Below, in pieces: positions 49,813 through 60,360 of a stretch of DNA of 64,000 bases. Each line of letters opens with the position of its first letter. The stretch's first letter is position 1. The position numbers and the translations under genes are program-made. The stretch is from Actinomycetospora cinnamomea (GTDB lineage Bacteria > Actinomycetota > Actinomycetes > Mycobacteriales > Pseudonocardiaceae). Location: the NCBI RefSeq assembly GCF_003096675.1, contig NZ_QEKW01000001.1:248001-312000 (forward strand). The letters run 5' to 3'. The notes beneath the pieces were generated by a model. It worked only from the letters and a program-made list of their open reading frames with translations. It searched no databases and was not told the DNA's origin.

Positions 49813-52800
49813 CTACTCGCGCGGCTTCTCCCGCATCTCGTAGGTCATGACCTTGTCTTCGACCTTGATGTCGTTGAACGACCCGAGCGTCAGACCGCAC
49901 TCGTAGCCGTCGCGGACCTCGGTGGCGTCGTCCTTGAACCTCTTGAGCGAGTTGATCGTGAGGTTCTCCGCCACCACGGCGCCGTCGCGGACCAGGCGCG
50001 CCTTGGCGTTGCGCCGGATGATCCCGTCGGTCACCAGGCAACCGGCGATCGTGCCCACCCGCGAGGAACGGAAGACCTCCCGCACCTCCGCGGTGCCGAG
50101 CTCGACCTCCTCGTAGATCGGCTTGAGCATGCCCTTGAGGGCCTGCTCGATCTCGTCGATCGCCTGGTAGATCACCGAGTAGTAGCGGATGTCGATGCCC
50201 TCGCGGGTGGCCAGCTCCGTGGCCTTGCCCTCGGCACGGACGTTGAAGCCCATGACGATGACGTTCGACGCGATCGCGAGGTTGATGTCGCCCTCGGTGA
50301 TCGCACCGACCCCGCGGTGGAGGATCCGCAACTGGACCTCGTCGCCCACGTCGATCTTCGTGAGCGCGTCCTCCAGGGCCTCCACGGTCCCGGAGTTGTC
50401 GCCCTTGATGATCAGGTTGAGCTCGTTGGTCTCCTTGAGCGCCGCGTCGAGGTCCTCGAGCGAGACGCGCTTGCGGCGCGAGGCCAGCTCGGCGTTGCGC
50501 TCGCGGGCCCGACGGCGGTCGGCGATCTGGCGGGCCACACGGTCCTCGTCGACGACGAGGAAGGTGTCGCCGGCGCCGGGCACCGACGTGAAGCCGATGA
50601 CCTGCACCGGGCGCGACGGCAGGGCCTCCTGCACGTCGTCGCCGTACTCGTCGAGCATCCGTCGCACCCGGCCCGAGGCGTCGCCGGCGACGACGGAGTC
50701 GCCGACGCGCAGCGTGCCGCGCTGGACCAGGACGGTGGCCACCGGGCCGCGGCCGCGGTCGAGATGTGCCTCGATCGCGACACCCTGGGCCTCCATGTCC
50801 GGGTTGGCCCGGAGGTCCAGCGAGGCGTCCGCGGTGAGCAGCACCGCCTCGAGCAGGCCGTCGATGTTGATGTTCTCGCGGGCGGAGATGTCCACGAACA
50901 TCGTCTCGCCGCCGTACTCCTCGGCGACCAGGCCGTACTCGGTGAGCTGCTGGCGGATCTTCTGAGGGTTCGCGCCCTCCTTGTCGATCTTGTTGACCGC
51001 CACGACGATCGGCACGTCGGCCGCCTGGGCGTGGTTGATCGCCTCGACCGTCTGCGGCATCACGCCGTCGTCGGCCGCGACCACGATCACCGCGATGTCC
51101 GTGGACTTCGCACCACGGGCACGCATGGCGGTGAACGCCTCGTGACCCGGGGTGTCGATGAACGTGATCTTGCGGTCCTCACCGTCCAGCTCGGTGTCGA
51201 CCTGGTACGCGCCGATGTGCTGGGTGATGCCGCCGGCCTCGCCCTCGGCCACCTTCGTCTTGCGGATGGTGTCCAGCAGGCGCGTCTTGCCGTGGTCGAC
51301 GTGACCCATGACCGTGACGACCGGCGGGCGGGCCGCGAGGTCCTCCTCGCCGCCCTCGTCGGAGCCGTAGCTGATCGAGAACGACTCGAGCAGCTCGCGG
51401 TCCTCCTCCTCGGGGGACACGACCTGCACCGTGTAGTTCATCTCGGTGCCGAGCAGCTCGAGGACGTCGTCGGACACCGACTGGGTGGCCGTGACCATCT
51501 CACCGAGGTGGAACAGCACCTGCACCAGCGAGGCCGGGTTCGCGTCGATCTTCTCCGCGAAGTCGGTCAGCGAGGCGCCACGGGGCAGCCGGACGGTCTC
51601 GCCCTTGCCCTTGGGCAGGCGGACGCCGCCGACCGACGGCGCCTGCATGTTGTCGAACTCCTGGCGCTTCTGCCGCTTCGACTTGCGTCCACGACGCGCG
51701 GGACCACCCGGACGCCCGAAGGCACCCGCGGCACCACCGCCACGACCACGACCACCGGGACCGCCGGGACGGCCACCGCCGCCACCGCGGAACCCGCCGC
51801 CGCCCGCGGGAGCGCCGCCGCCACCGCCACCGGGGCGGAAGCCACCGCCGCCGGGACGACCGCCGCCGGGGCCACCACGGCCCGCACCGGGACCACCACG
51901 GCCACCACCGGGACCACCGGGACCACCGCGTCCGGGCGGGCCGGACGGGCGCGACGGCATCATGCCGGGGTTCGGACGCGGGGGCATGTTGCCCGGCGTC
52001 GCCGACGTCCCGGCACCACCGGTGCCGCCGGGACGGGGCATGCGGTCCGCCGCCGCCGGACGCTCGCCGTCACGCGGCGGGCGCGGCGCGGCGTTGGGGC
52101 CGGCCTCGCCGTCACGCGGCGGACGCGGGCCGCCCTGACCCGGCTGCGGACGCTGCGGGCGCGGCGGGGCGCCGGAGCCCACCCCGAAGGGGTTGTTGCC
52201 GACGCGCGGGGTCTTCGGCCCGGGCTTCGGGGCCTGCGGGCGCGGGGCGACCGTCGAGCCGTCACCGCCCTGGCCTGCGTCCGCCGCCGCGGCCGGACGC
52301 TGCTGCTGCTGACCGGGGCGCGGGGCCTGGCCGTCACGACCGTCCCGGCCGTCTCGACCTCCGCCCTGGCGCTGGTCGCCACCGCGCTCGGCGGGACGCT
52401 CGGCACCGGGCCGCGGCGCGCCACCCGGACGCGGGCGGTCGCCACCGGGACGGGGACGGTCCCCGCCGGGGCGCGGTGCGCTCGGCGCCTGGCCGCCGGT
52501 GGTGTCACCGGTCGCGGGAGCCTCCGGCGCCGCGGGGGCCGGGGACGCCGACGCCGCCGCGGGGGTCGCGCCGGGCTGGGCGCCGGGACGCGGGCCCGGG
52601 GTGGCGCCGGGACGGGGGCCGGGACGCGGGGCGCCGCTGGTGCCCGCGCCGTCGGCCGCGGGCGTCTGCCCGGGACGCGGGCCGGGGGTCGCACCGGGGC
52701 GGGGGGCGCCACCGGACGAGCCGCCGGACGGGCCCGGCTTGGGCGCGCCGCCGCCGGGCCGCGGACCCGGGGCCGCGCCGGGACGCGGCCGGCGGTTGCC

Positions 52801-52977
52801 GGCACCGCCGTTGCCGCCGCCGGACATGGAGTCGCGCAGCTTGCGCGCGACGGGGGCCTCCACCGTCGAGGACGCCGACTTGACGAACTCGCCGAGGGAC
52901 TCGAGCTGGGTGAGTACTTGCTTGCTGGTGACGCCGAGCTCCTTCGCGAGCTCGTGCACCCGGGCCTTTCCTGCCAC
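49813..52977 (-). CDS. infB: Translation initiation factor IF-2
   Basis: 1054 aa from the GTG at 52977 (GAGGAGATCA upstream), which gives the standard actinobacterial start [22 protein letters not shown]. Residues about 50-440 are a Gly/Pro/Arg-rich, disordered stretch with many RPGxxP repeats. The GTPase has G1 [16 protein letters not shown] and NKID, followed by domains II-IV. Places initiator tRNA on the 30S subunit. Confidence 0.97.
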   Translation of the reverse strand: MAGKARVHELAKELGVTSKQVLTQLESLGEFVKSASSTVEAPVARKLRDSMSGGGNGGAGNRRPRPGAAPGPRPGGGAPKPGPSGGSSGGAPRPGATPGPRPGQTPAADGAGTSGAPRPGPRPGATPGPRPGAQPGATPAAASASPAPAAPEAPATGDTTGGQAPSAPRPGGDRPRPGGDRPRPGGAPRPGAERPAERGGDQRQGGGRDGRDGRDGQAPRPGQQQQRPAAAADAGQGGDGSTVAPRPQAPKPGPKTPRVGNNPFGVGSGAPPRPQRPQPGQGGPRPPRDGEAGPNAAPRPPRDGERPAAADRMPRPGGTGGAGTSATPGNMPPRPNPGMMPSRPSGPPGRGGPGGPGGGRGGPGAGRGGPGGGRPGGGGFRPGGGGGGAPAGGGGFRGGGGGRPGGPGGRGRGGGAAGAFGRPGGPARRGRKSKRQKRQEFDNMQAPSVGGVRLPKGKGETVRLPRGASLTDFAEKIDANPASLVQVLFHLGEMVTATQSVSDDVLELLGTEMNYTVQVVSPEEEDRELLESFSISYGSDEGGEEDLAARPPVVTVMGHVDHGKTRLLDTIRKTKVAEGEAGGITQHIGAYQVDTELDGEDRKITFIDTPGHEAFTAMRARGAKSTDIAVIVVAADDGVMPQTVEAINHAQAADVPIVVAVNKIDKEGANPQKIRQQLTEYGLVAEEYGGETMFVDISARENINIDGLLEAVLLTADASLDLRANPDMEAQGVAIEAHLDRGRGPVATVLVQRGTLRVGDSVVAGDASGRVRRMLDEYGDDVQEALPSRPVQVIGFTSVPGAGDTFLVVDEDRVARQIADRRRARERNAELASRRKRVSLEDLDAALKETNELNLIIKGDNSGTVEALEDALTKIDVGDEVQLRILHRGVGAITEGDINLAIASNVIVMGFNVRAEGKATELATREGIDIRYYSVIYQAIDEIEQALKGMLKPIYEEVELGTAEVREVFRSSRVGTIAGCLVTDGIIRRNAKARLVRDGAVVAENLTINSLKRFKDDATEVRDGYECGLTLGSFNDIKVEDKVMTYEMREKPRE

Positions 52978-53038
52978 TGATCTCCTCATCTTCGAGGTCA
53001 GCGGGGGGCCCGCGACCTCGTGTCCTACGCCTGCGCCT

Positions 53039-53452
53039 TCATCGGGAGGGCTTCACGGCTGGCTCATGGGGGTCGACCTGCTTCCTGGTACGAGCGCGAC
53101 GGTCGTCGCGCCTGTCGTGCGACCCGGTGGGCGTGGCGACGGGTTCCGGGTCGAGCAGTGCGTGCAGGGCACCGGTGTCCAGCGGCCCCGGGACACGTAG
53201 CGCCCGGGGGAACGCCGATCGGCGCTCCGCACGGTGGAGGCAGCCCGGATCGGGGTGCACCCACGCACCGCGACCGGGCGACCGACGCCGCGGATCGGGT
53301 CTCGCGACCCCGTCCGCGGCCACCACCCGCAGGAGTTCCGACGCCGAGGCCCGCGAACGGCAGCCGACGCAGGTGCGCACCGGGCCGGGATCGTCACCCC
53401 GACGACCACGATCCGGCGCCACCCCACGACCGGGCTCGCGGGTTCGGGCCAC
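53039..53452 (-). CDS. ylxR: YlxR (DUF448, RnpM-type) RNA-binding protein
   Basis: 137 aa. [19 protein letters not shown] and [19 protein letters not shown] are the family signatures. YlxR of other bacteria binds RNase P RNA and lowers its activity. It lies four bases after nusA in the usual nusA-ylxR-infB order. N- and C-termini are long and basic. Confidence 0.9.
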   Translation of the reverse strand: MARTREPGRGVAPDRGRRGDDPGPVRTCVGCRSRASASELLRVVAADGVARPDPRRRSPGRGAWVHPDPGCLHRAERRSAFPRALRVPGPLDTGALHALLDPEPVATPTGSHDRRDDRRARTRKQVDPHEPAVKPSR

Positions 53453-53455
53453 CGG

Positions 53456-54565
53456 TCACTCTACCGCGCCACTCGACGGCCGCTCGACCCCGCCACCGGG
53501 GACCCCGAGCGGGCCGGACGGATCACCGGTTCGGCCGCTTCCCTCGCCGGTGTCCCCACCGGTCTCGCCGCCGAGGTCCTCCGCGGGTGCCACCTCCGCG
53601 TCCGAGCGGATGTCGATGCGCCAGCCGGTGAGCCGCGCCGCGAGGCGAGCGTTCTGCCCCTCCTTGCCGATGGCCAGGGAGAGCTGGAAGTCGGGCACGA
53701 CCACCCGGGCGGTGCGGGCGCGGGCGTCGACGACGGTCACCGAGACGACCTTCGACGGCGAGAGGGCGTTGCCGACGTAGGTGGCCGGGTCCTCCGCCCA
53801 GTCGATGATGTCGATCTTCTCGCCGTTGAGCTCGCTCATCACGCCGCGCACGCGCGCGCCCATCGGGCCGATGCACGCGCCCTTGGCGCCGAGCCCCGGG
53901 ACCGTGGACCGCACCGCGATCTTCGACCGGTGCCCCGCCTCGCGGGCCACCGAGACGATCTCGACGGCCCCCGAGGCGATCTCGGGGACCTCGAAGGCGA
54001 ACAGGCGCCGCACCAGGTTGGGGTGCGTGCGCGACAGCGTCACCTGCACCCCGCGCGGGCCCCGGTTGACCCCGACGACGTAGCAGCGGATCCGGGAGCC
54101 GTGCTCGTAGCGCTCGCCGGGCACCTGCTCCGCGGCGGGCAGCACGCCCTCGATCGACCCGATCTCGACCACGACGACGCCGCGGGCGTTGGCGCGGGCG
54201 TCGCGCTGGACCACCCCGGCGACGACCTCGCCCTCCTTCGCGGAGAACTCGCCGTAGGTGCGCTCGTGCTCGGCGTCGCGCAGCCGCTGCACCACGATCT
54301 GGCGCGCGGTCGCGGCGGCGATGCGACCGAAACCCTCGGGGGTGTCGTCGTATTCCCCGACGACCTCCCCGTCCTCGCTCGTCTCGGGCACGAGCACGGC
54401 CACGTCGCCGGTCTTGCGGTCGACCTCGACCCGGGCCTTCGGGTGCTCCCCGCCGTTCTGCTTGTAGGCGGTGAGCAGGGCGGTCTCGATCGCGGAGAGC
54501 ACGGTCTCGAACGGGATCTCCTTGTCCCGCTCGATGGCGCGCAGCGCGGCGATGTCGACCTTCAC
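53456..54565 (-). CDS. nusA: Transcription termination/antitermination factor NusA
   Basis: 369 aa; the GTG at 54565 overlaps the rimP stop. N-terminal RNAP-binding domain, S1 domain ([26 protein letters not shown]), then two KH domains ([28 protein letters not shown] and [19 protein letters not shown]). An acidic Gly-rich tail of about 50 residues replaces the E. coli C-terminal repeats. Acts in pausing, termination and rRNA antitermination. Confidence 0.96.
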   Translation of the reverse strand: MKVDIAALRAIERDKEIPFETVLSAIETALLTAYKQNGGEHPKARVEVDRKTGDVAVLVPETSEDGEVVGEYDDTPEGFGRIAAATARQIVVQRLRDAEHERTYGEFSAKEGEVVAGVVQRDARANARGVVVVEIGSIEGVLPAAEQVPGERYEHGSRIRCYVVGVNRGPRGVQVTLSRTHPNLVRRLFAFEVPEIASGAVEIVSVAREAGHRSKIAVRSTVPGLGAKGACIGPMGARVRGVMSELNGEKIDIIDWAEDPATYVGNALSPSKVVSVTVVDARARTARVVVPDFQLSLAIGKEGQNARLAARLTGWRIDIRSDAEVAPAEDLGGETGGDTGEGSGRTGDPSGPLGVPGGGVERPSSGAVE

Positions 54566-55233
54566 GACCGTCCCTCCCGTCCCTCGGCGCCCGCCCCGTC
54601 GGTGGCGGTCGCGGCGGCGACCAGCGCCTCGACCTCGGCGGCCGGTGCCGGCTTGAACTCGACCTCGACCACGGCCTTGCGGACCTCGGCCAGCGGCAGC
54701 CGGTGCAGCACCGGCCCGCGCGGGGTGCCCTCCGCGAGCGTCACGGCCACCGCCTCCCCGGCTCCCGCGTCGTCGCCGCCCGGGTCGTCGCCGACCGGAC
54801 CGACCCGCGCGGTGAGCGCCGAGCCGTCGGTACGGGTCACCGCCACGCGGCGCAGCCACGCCCGCCGCCAGTGATGCGGGCGGGTGAGCGGCCGGTCGGT
54901 ACCCGGCGTCGTGACCTCGAGCGTGTACTCGCCCGCCGGAGCGGCGCCCTGATCGGCCTCGTCGTCCATCGCGTCGAGCACCCGTGAGAGCTCGCGGCTC
55001 ACGCCGGCGACGGCGTCGAGGTCGGGGCCCGGCGCGGGCGGGTCGTGAGGGCCGGGGACCTCGGCGGTGTCCACCACGACGCGCACGACCTGGCGCCGCC
55101 CGGCCGGGCGCACCTCGAGGTCGTCCAGCACGAAGCCGGCCGCCTCGACGACGTCGACGACGGCCGGGCGCAACCGCGCGGCAGTCGGATCACGACTGTC
55201 GCCCGCGGGCGCGGGGGACGTCCCTCGGGACAA
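54562..55233 (-). CDS. rimP: Ribosome maturation factor RimP
   Basis: 223 aa. [38 protein letters not shown] is the N-terminal domain; [31 protein letters not shown] (the VSSPGLDRPL-type motif) the middle. Longer than E. coli RimP (150 aa) because of an Asp/Gly-rich insertion near residue 145 and a C-terminal extension. First gene of the rimP-nusA-ylxR-infB operon, needed for 30S maturation. Confidence 0.95.
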   Translation of the reverse strand: MSRGTSPAPAGDSRDPTAARLRPAVVDVVEAAGFVLDDLEVRPAGRRQVVRVVVDTAEVPGPHDPPAPGPDLDAVAGVSRELSRVLDAMDDEADQGAAPAGEYTLEVTTPGTDRPLTRPHHWRRAWLRRVAVTRTDGSALTARVGPVGDDPGGDDAGAGEAVAVTLAEGTPRGPVLHRLPLAEVRKAVVEVEFKPAPAAEVEALVAAATATDGAGAEGREGRS

Positions 55234-55438
55234 CGGGGCTCCTCACGGGCGGGCCCGCCGTGGGGGCCGACGGCGTCGCGAGGGGGTCGCGACGACGGTC
55301 GGTGCGGGGCGGGCCGGGATGGTCGGCGGGGCGCGACGCGGTGGGCGTCGCGCAGTGGTCCAGCGTAGCGCTCGCCCCCGCGCGACCCCGGCGCGCGGCC
55401 GACGGCGGCGCGGGGGTCGGCTGGCACACTGGCCCGCC

Positions 55439-55957
55439 GTGGTCGCCGTGGAGAGCCCCGCCGCCGACGCCGCGCCGACGCCGGGGACCCCCCGGCGGAC
55501 GGTGCTGCGGGGCGCGGGCACCGTCGCCCTGCTCGCGGGCCTCGCGGGCCTCGCCGGCGTCGGTTGCGCTCGCGCGCCGGAGGGTCCCGACGAGCTCGAG
55601 GCCCCGCTCGCCGCGGCCCGGGCGGACGTCGCCACCGCGGCCGCGGCCGTCGCCGCCTTCTCCGACCTCGCCGACCGCCTCACCCCGCTCGCCGACGCCC
55701 GCCGCGCCCACGCCGAGGCCCTCGCCGCCGAGATCCGGCGCGCCCGTCCCGAGCGGGCGCCCGCCGTCGACGCCGCCCCCGCCGCGCCCGCCGCACCGCC
55801 CGCGAGCGCCGCGGCCGCGGTCACCGCGCTGCGGGGCTCGCTCGCCGCGGCCCGCGACGGCGCCGGCGCACTCGCCCTGACCACCGAGCCCCATCGGTGC
55901 GGGCTGCTGATCTCGGTGGCGGCCGCGTGCGCCGGCTACGTGACGGTGCTCGCGTGA
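55439..55957 (+). CDS. Putative exported lipoprotein-like Ala-rich protein
   Basis: 172 aa from GTG 55439. RRTVLRGAGTVALLAGLAGLAGVGCAR resembles a twin-arginine leader with a cysteine at the cleavage point, but the lipobox (AGVGC) is not canonical. The rest is a long Ala-rich helix set, probably coiled, with a second Cys pair near the end. Function unknown. GTGA overlap with the DUF4439 gene; in M. tuberculosis Rv2843-Rv2844 look like the same pair. Confidence 0.65.
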   Translation: MVAVESPAADAAPTPGTPRRTVLRGAGTVALLAGLAGLAGVGCARAPEGPDELEAPLAAARADVATAAAAVAAFSDLADRLTPLADARRAHAEALAAEIRRARPERAPAVDAAPAAPAAPPASAAAAVTALRGSLAAARDGAGALALTTEPHRCGLLISVAAACAGYVTVLA

Positions 55958-56421
55958 CACCCCCGAGCCTCGACGACGACCTCCAGGACGCGGTTCTCGC
56001 CGCGCTGGGCACCGAGCACGCGGCGATCTGGTGCTACGGGCTGGTCTCGGCGTACCTGCCGACGGTCAGCGCCGCCGACCTCGCCGCCACCGCGCAGGCG
56101 CACCGGGAACGCAGGGACGCCGTCGTCGCGCTGCTCGCCCGTCGCGGGGTCACCGCGCCGCCCGCGGCCGCGGCCTACCGCCCGCCGTCGCCGGTCACCG
56201 ACGCCACCTCCGCCGCGACACTCGCGATCGTGGCCGAGGACGACGTCGCGGCCGCATGGCGCGCCGTGGCGGAGCGCACGAGCGCCGACGAGGACGCCGA
56301 GCTGCGCCACCTCGCCCTCGACGCGGTCACCGCGGCGACGACCACGTCGGTGGTCTGGCGCCGCGTCGCCGGCCGGAGCCCGCTCGTGCCCGCGTTCCCG
56401 GGCGCCGGCGCGGGGGCGTAG
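55954..56421 (+). CDS. DUF4439 ferritin-like domain protein
   Basis: 155 aa. AVLAALGTEHAAIWCYGLVSAYLP carries the first ferritin-like Glu/His; QAHRERRDAVVALLARRG and AEDDVAAAWRAVAERTS continue the four-helix pattern. Cytoplasmic by sequence. Function unknown. Translationally coupled to the leader-bearing partner upstream; convergent with the next gene at a 6-base gap. Confidence 0.8.
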   Translation: MTPPSLDDDLQDAVLAALGTEHAAIWCYGLVSAYLPTVSAADLAATAQAHRERRDAVVALLARRGVTAPPAAAAYRPPSPVTDATSAATLAIVAEDDVAAAWRAVAERTSADEDAELRHLALDAVTAATTTSVVWRRVAGRSPLVPAFPGAGAGA

Positions 56422-56427
56422 CGCGGC

Positions 56428-57759
56428 TCAGCGCAGCGCGAGCCCCGCGCGCGAGATGCGGTCGAGCGCCTCGCCGTCGGTGAAGTCCGGGTCGATGCCG
56501 TCGGCCTCCGCGACGACCACGCGGTCGCCGAGCTGGGCCGAGGCGTAGCCCTGGCCGGACAGCGCTCGCGGGGCGCCGGGGTAGCCGCGCTGCTCGCGCA
56601 GCAGGTCGGAGATGTTGCCGGTGCCGTTGCTGTCGACCAGCGAGCGGAAGGCGCTCGCCGTCGTCGTGTCGGCCATCCGGACGGTGGCGACCGCGACCAC
56701 GACCTCCTCGCCCTCGGCGACGCCGGACCACAGCGAGCGGTCGAGGTGCAGGCAGCCGCGCTCGCGCAGGAACGCGGCGGCCTGACCGTAGGCGTGCCCG
56801 TCACAGGACACGTCGGAGGTCGCGACCTGGCGGGTGAAGGTGACCCCGTCCACCGTGCGCGTCGCGCTCGGATCGGGCGTCGGCTCGCCGCCGCCGGTCG
56901 CCGCGCGGCCCACCAGGAACGCGAGGCCGAGGGCGAGGAGGAACGCGGCGATCGCGGCGACGGTCAGGCCCTGCCAGCCCCACACCCAGTCGGGCAGCGA
57001 GCCCCCGTAGCGGGCACGGGCGGCCCGTCCGGCACGGCGCGCCCGGCCGGGACCCGCGAGCAGTCCGATCGCCCCGCCCTGGGGTGGCCCGGACGACTCG
57101 GGCGCGTTCGCGGGGAGGCGGCCGGTCGGCGGGAGCCCGGGCACGGACGGGGACTGCTCCTGGACCGGGACCGGGGCCGTCCTCGGCGCCGCACCGGCGT
57201 GCACGGCCGGCGTCTCGGGGTCGAGGAACCCGGCGTCGGCGAGCTCGGCGGGCCCGGGCACGTGGTCGCCGAGCCGGAAGGCGGCGAGCAGGCGGCGCAG
57301 GTCCTCGACGTCCACCACGCGGAACGAGCCGACGGGCGCGACGAGGGCCTCCTCGGCGGTGGTGTCGTCGCGGCTGCCGAGGACCCGGCGCGGGGCGCTG
57401 CAGGCCGGGTCGGACAGGCCCAGGAGGCGGTCGAGCTCCTCGGTGGCCTCCCGCGCCGTCGGTCCGGTCACCCCGACGGCGGGCCGGGCCGTGCCCGTGG
57501 GCGGGGTGTCGAGACGACCGCCGCCGGCGGCGACCGCCTCGCGCGCCGCCTCCTGCTCGCCCGCGGGCAACGGCGCGAGGCCCAGCACCCCGTCGGGGCG
57601 CAGCACCACGGCGTCGAGCACGCCGTCGGGACCGCCGGGCAGCGCCACGACGACCCCCGGCACCGGGGCGCCCGCCGCCGCGTCGTCGAGGAGCGCGCGG
57701 ACCCGCGCGACCCGCTCCGGAGCGATACCGAGGCGGGGATCGGGGGCGAGCACCAGCAT
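56428..57759 (-). CDS. Single-pass membrane protein of unknown function
   Basis: 443 aa from ATG 57759, because GGAGG lies five bases upstream. Residues 1-190 form a cytoplasmic domain (LVLAPDPRLGIAPERVARVRALLDDA..., LLAAFRLGDHVPGP). A Pro-rich linker leads to one membrane helix (about 265-290, GLTVAAIAAFLLALGLAFLVG). The C-terminal outside domain has two Cys (SCDGHAYG, GCLHLDR). No known family recognised. It could be a surface-exposed anchor; convergent with DUF4439. Confidence 0.6.
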   Translation of the reverse strand: MLVLAPDPRLGIAPERVARVRALLDDAAAGAPVPGVVVALPGGPDGVLDAVVLRPDGVLGLAPLPAGEQEAAREAVAAGGGRLDTPPTGTARPAVGVTGPTAREATEELDRLLGLSDPACSAPRRVLGSRDDTTAEEALVAPVGSFRVVDVEDLRRLLAAFRLGDHVPGPAELADAGFLDPETPAVHAGAAPRTAPVPVQEQSPSVPGLPPTGRLPANAPESSGPPQGGAIGLLAGPGRARRAGRAARARYGGSLPDWVWGWQGLTVAAIAAFLLALGLAFLVGRAATGGGEPTPDPSATRTVDGVTFTRQVATSDVSCDGHAYGQAAAFLRERGCLHLDRSLWSGVAEGEEVVVAVATVRMADTTTASAFRSLVDSNGTGNISDLLREQRGYPGAPRALSGQGYASAQLGDRVVVAEADGIDPDFTDGEALDRISRAGLALR

Positions 57760-57844
57760 CCGATCCTCCACGTTCGGGGGACAGGGACCGTGGTCAACGT
57801 AGCCGAGAGGGTCACGTTCCGATCACGACCCCCGGCCGGCAGGT

Positions 57845-58663
57845 CTAGCGGGAGAGGCGGCGCCGCTCGCCCACGCGGGCCACGATCGGCACCGCGAGGC
57901 GCGCCACGCCGGGCAGCGCGGCCGACGTGCGCTGCAGCGCCGCGCGCCACCCCGGCACCGTCCGCATCGCGCGGCGGGAGCCGAGGAGACCCATGCCGGC
58001 GTCGACGACCTCGTCGATCGAGAGCAGCCGGCTGCCGGTGAACAGCAGGGCGGCGCTGGGCCGGTGGGCGACGTTGCTCACCAGCGAGGTGTCGACGACG
58101 TCGGGGCACAGCGCGCGCACCCGCAGCGGCCGGCGCGCGGCGGCCAGCTCGATGTCCAGGGCCTGCGAGTAGCTCAGCGCGGCGGCCTTGCTCGCGCCGT
58201 ACGCCGCGAACCCGGGCGTCGGGCCGAGGCCGGACAGCGAGACGACGTTGAGGATGTCGCCTCGGCGCATCACGTCGACCGCCGCACGGCTCCCGTGCAC
58301 CAGCCCGAGGGTGTTGACCTCGAAGGTGGTGCTCACCTCGTCGTCTCCGGCCTCCCACGCGGCGGCCGTGGACAGCACCCCCGCGTTGTTGACCCACACC
58401 GTGACGTCGCCCAGCGCCGCCGCGGCCAGGGCCACCGCGCGGTGGGCCGAGGGGTCGCGCACGTCGAGGGGCATCGCCGTGGCGGGCCCGTCGAGGGTCT
58501 CGGCGGTCGCCTCCGCGGCGGCCGCGTCGACGTCGGTGACGACGAGGTGGTGCCCACGGGCCGAGAGCGCCGCGGCGAGGCCCGCCCCGATCCCCCGTCC
58601 GGCCCCGGTCACGACCGCGACGGCCACTCGTCCCTGTCCTGCTGCGGGCTGCACGGCGGGCAT
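57845..58663 (-). CDS. SDR-family oxidoreductase
   Basis: 272 aa. Classical short-chain dehydrogenase: TGAGRGIG cofactor loop, NNAG, catalytic Ser in SLSG and YGASK (Tyr/Lys). NADPH or NADH and the substrate are not predictable. The C-terminus ends with a basic tail. Divergent from yjbQ with 44 bases between starts. Confidence 0.88.
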   Translation of the reverse strand: MPAVQPAAGQGRVAVAVVTGAGRGIGAGLAAALSARGHHLVVTDVDAAAAEATAETLDGPATAMPLDVRDPSAHRAVALAAAALGDVTVWVNNAGVLSTAAAWEAGDDEVSTTFEVNTLGLVHGSRAAVDVMRRGDILNVVSLSGLGPTPGFAAYGASKAAALSYSQALDIELAAARRPLRVRALCPDVVDTSLVSNVAHRPSAALLFTGSRLLSIDEVVDAGMGLLGSRRAMRTVPGWRAALQRTSAALPGVARLAVPIVARVGERRRLSR

Positions 58664-58707
58664 TCTGGACCCTCGCCCCGCGCGGTCCCCGCCTACCCTC
58701 GGTCGGC

Positions 58708-59118
58708 GTGTACAGCGAGGAGATCCAGGTCCGCACCGGCGACCACGAGACGGTCCGCGACATCACCGACGAGTGCGCGCGCTTCGTGCGCGGGGCGGGC
58801 TCCCCGGACGGGTTGCTGCACGTGTTCGTACCGCACGCCACGGCCGGGGTCGCGATCATCGAGACCGGGGCCGGCAGCGACGACGACCTGCTCACCCAGC
58901 TGCGCGAGCTGCTGCCCGCCGACGACCGGTGGGCGCACCGCCACGGCTCCCCCGGTCACGGGCGGGACCACGTGCTGCCCGCGCTCGTCGCCCCGTCGAT
59001 GTCGGTGCCGGTGCTCGACGGGCGCCTGGCGCTCGGGACCTGGCAGTCGGTGTGCCTCGTCGACACCAACGGCGACAACCCGACCCGGAAGGTCCGCCTG
59101 AGCCTGCTCGCCGGTTGA
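58708..59118 (+). CDS. YjbQ/UPF0047 family protein
   Basis: 136 aa from GTG 58708. Family motifs: LHVFVPHATAGVAI, DDRWAHRHGSPGHGRDHVLPAL (metal-binding His cluster) and LGTWQSVCLVDTNGD. E. coli YjbQ shows weak thiamine-phosphate synthase activity; the true role is unknown. Convergent with the ROK gene at a nine-base gap. Confidence 0.92.
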   Translation: MYSEEIQVRTGDHETVRDITDECARFVRGAGSPDGLLHVFVPHATAGVAIIETGAGSDDDLLTQLRELLPADDRWAHRHGSPGHGRDHVLPALVAPSMSVPVLDGRLALGTWQSVCLVDTNGDNPTRKVRLSLLAG

Positions 59119-59127
59119 TCCCGCCCG

Positions 59128-60309
59128 TCAGTCCCCGCACAGCGCCGCGAGCCCCTCGGCGCTCGTCGCGTGGTCGAGGGCCAGCGCGGCCGCGCCGTGC
59201 AGCGCGCCGTCGTCGCCGTGCACCGCATCGAGGACGGGCACCGGCCGGTCACGGCGGAAGGCCATGAGCCCGCCGACGTAGGCGTCGTCGAAGCCCGGCG
59301 CCGCGCGCAGCGCGCGGGCCAGACCACCGAGCACGATGACGTCGGGGTCGTGGACGTGCACCACACCGGCGATGCCCCGGGCGAGGCACGCGGCGACGGC
59401 GCGGGTCGCCGCCACCGCGTTGTGCTCGCCCGCGGCGGCGCGCGCGAGGACCTCCTCCGCGCAGGAGCGCGGGTCGGCGGGCGGGGCGTCGCCCAGCCGG
59501 CGGGCCAGCGCGCGCCCGTCGACCTCGGGACCCCAGCAGCCGCTCGCGCCGCACGCGCAACGCCGGGCCGGGTCGCCGAAGGGCAGGTGCCCGTACTCCC
59601 CCGCCGCCCCGCGGGCGCCGAGGTGCGGGTGCCCGTCGAGCAGCATCGCGCCGCCGAGCCCGACCTCGACCGTGAGGTAGACCGCCGTGCCCGCCCCCGC
59701 CGCCGCCCCGGTGCGGGCCTCGGCGACCCCCGCGAGGGTGGCGTCGTTGCCCACGCGCAGCGGGACCCGGCCCAGGCCCGCGGTCACCGCGCCCAGGTCG
59801 ACGGCGTCCCAGGCCAGCTCCCCGGCCTCCACCAGCCCGTCCGCCGACACCGGGGCGGGTGCCGCGAGGCCGACGGCGACGGCGCGGCGCCCGGCGGCCA
59901 CGCGGGTCACGGCGTCGCGCAGGGCGACGGCCACCTGGTCGGGGTCGCCGTCGTGGCGGGCGCCGAGGACGCCGCCGACCTCGCCGTCGAGCCCGGCCAG
60001 GCCGACGCGCCAGTCCTCGTGACGCAGGTCGACCGCGACCACCTGCGGGCCGTCGGGGCACGGGACCAGCGAGGTCGTGGGACGTCCGCGCCCGTGCACG
60101 GGGGCCCGGTGCTCGTCCAGCCAGCCGGCCGTCCGCAGACGGGTGACGGTCTCGGTCACCGACGCGCTGGAGAGCGCGAGGCGGCGGGCGAGCTCGACGC
60201 GGGTCAGCCCGGGCTCGCGCCGGACCGCGTCGAGCACCTCCGCGCTGGTGCGCCAGCGGTCGACGCGGGCGCGACCGGGCTCACGTCCGGTCGGCGTTGA
60301 CGTGCTCAT
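59128..60309 (-). CDS. ROK-family transcriptional regulator/kinase-like protein
   Basis: 393 aa from ATG 60309. N-terminal winged HTH: LTRVELARRLALSSASVTETVTRLRTAGWL. The ROK domain follows, with GNDATLAGVAEA and a zinc motif CACGASGCWG near residue 245. ATP-binding residues are partly kept, so kinase activity is possible but a sugar-responsive repressor is more likely. It is divergent from HAD and MFS genes, so these are probable targets. Confidence 0.88.
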   Translation of the reverse strand: MSTSTPTGREPGRARVDRWRTSAEVLDAVRREPGLTRVELARRLALSSASVTETVTRLRTAGWLDEHRAPVHGRGRPTTSLVPCPDGPQVVAVDLRHEDWRVGLAGLDGEVGGVLGARHDGDPDQVAVALRDAVTRVAAGRRAVAVGLAAPAPVSADGLVEAGELAWDAVDLGAVTAGLGRVPLRVGNDATLAGVAEARTGAAAGAGTAVYLTVEVGLGGAMLLDGHPHLGARGAAGEYGHLPFGDPARRCACGASGCWGPEVDGRALARRLGDAPPADPRSCAEEVLARAAAGEHNAVAATRAVAACLARGIAGVVHVHDPDVIVLGGLARALRAAPGFDDAYVGGLMAFRRDRPVPVLDAVHGDDGALHGAAALALDHATSAEGLAALCGD

Positions 60310-60360
60310 GGGCGCGATTATGCTCGGAGAACGAGAATATTCGTCGTGCTGGGAGGCACC

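Noticed and set aside
51700-52800. Long plus-strand frames opposite the IF-2 N-terminus
   Set aside because: They mirror the GC-rich Gly/Pro/Arg repeats of infB and have no domain content.
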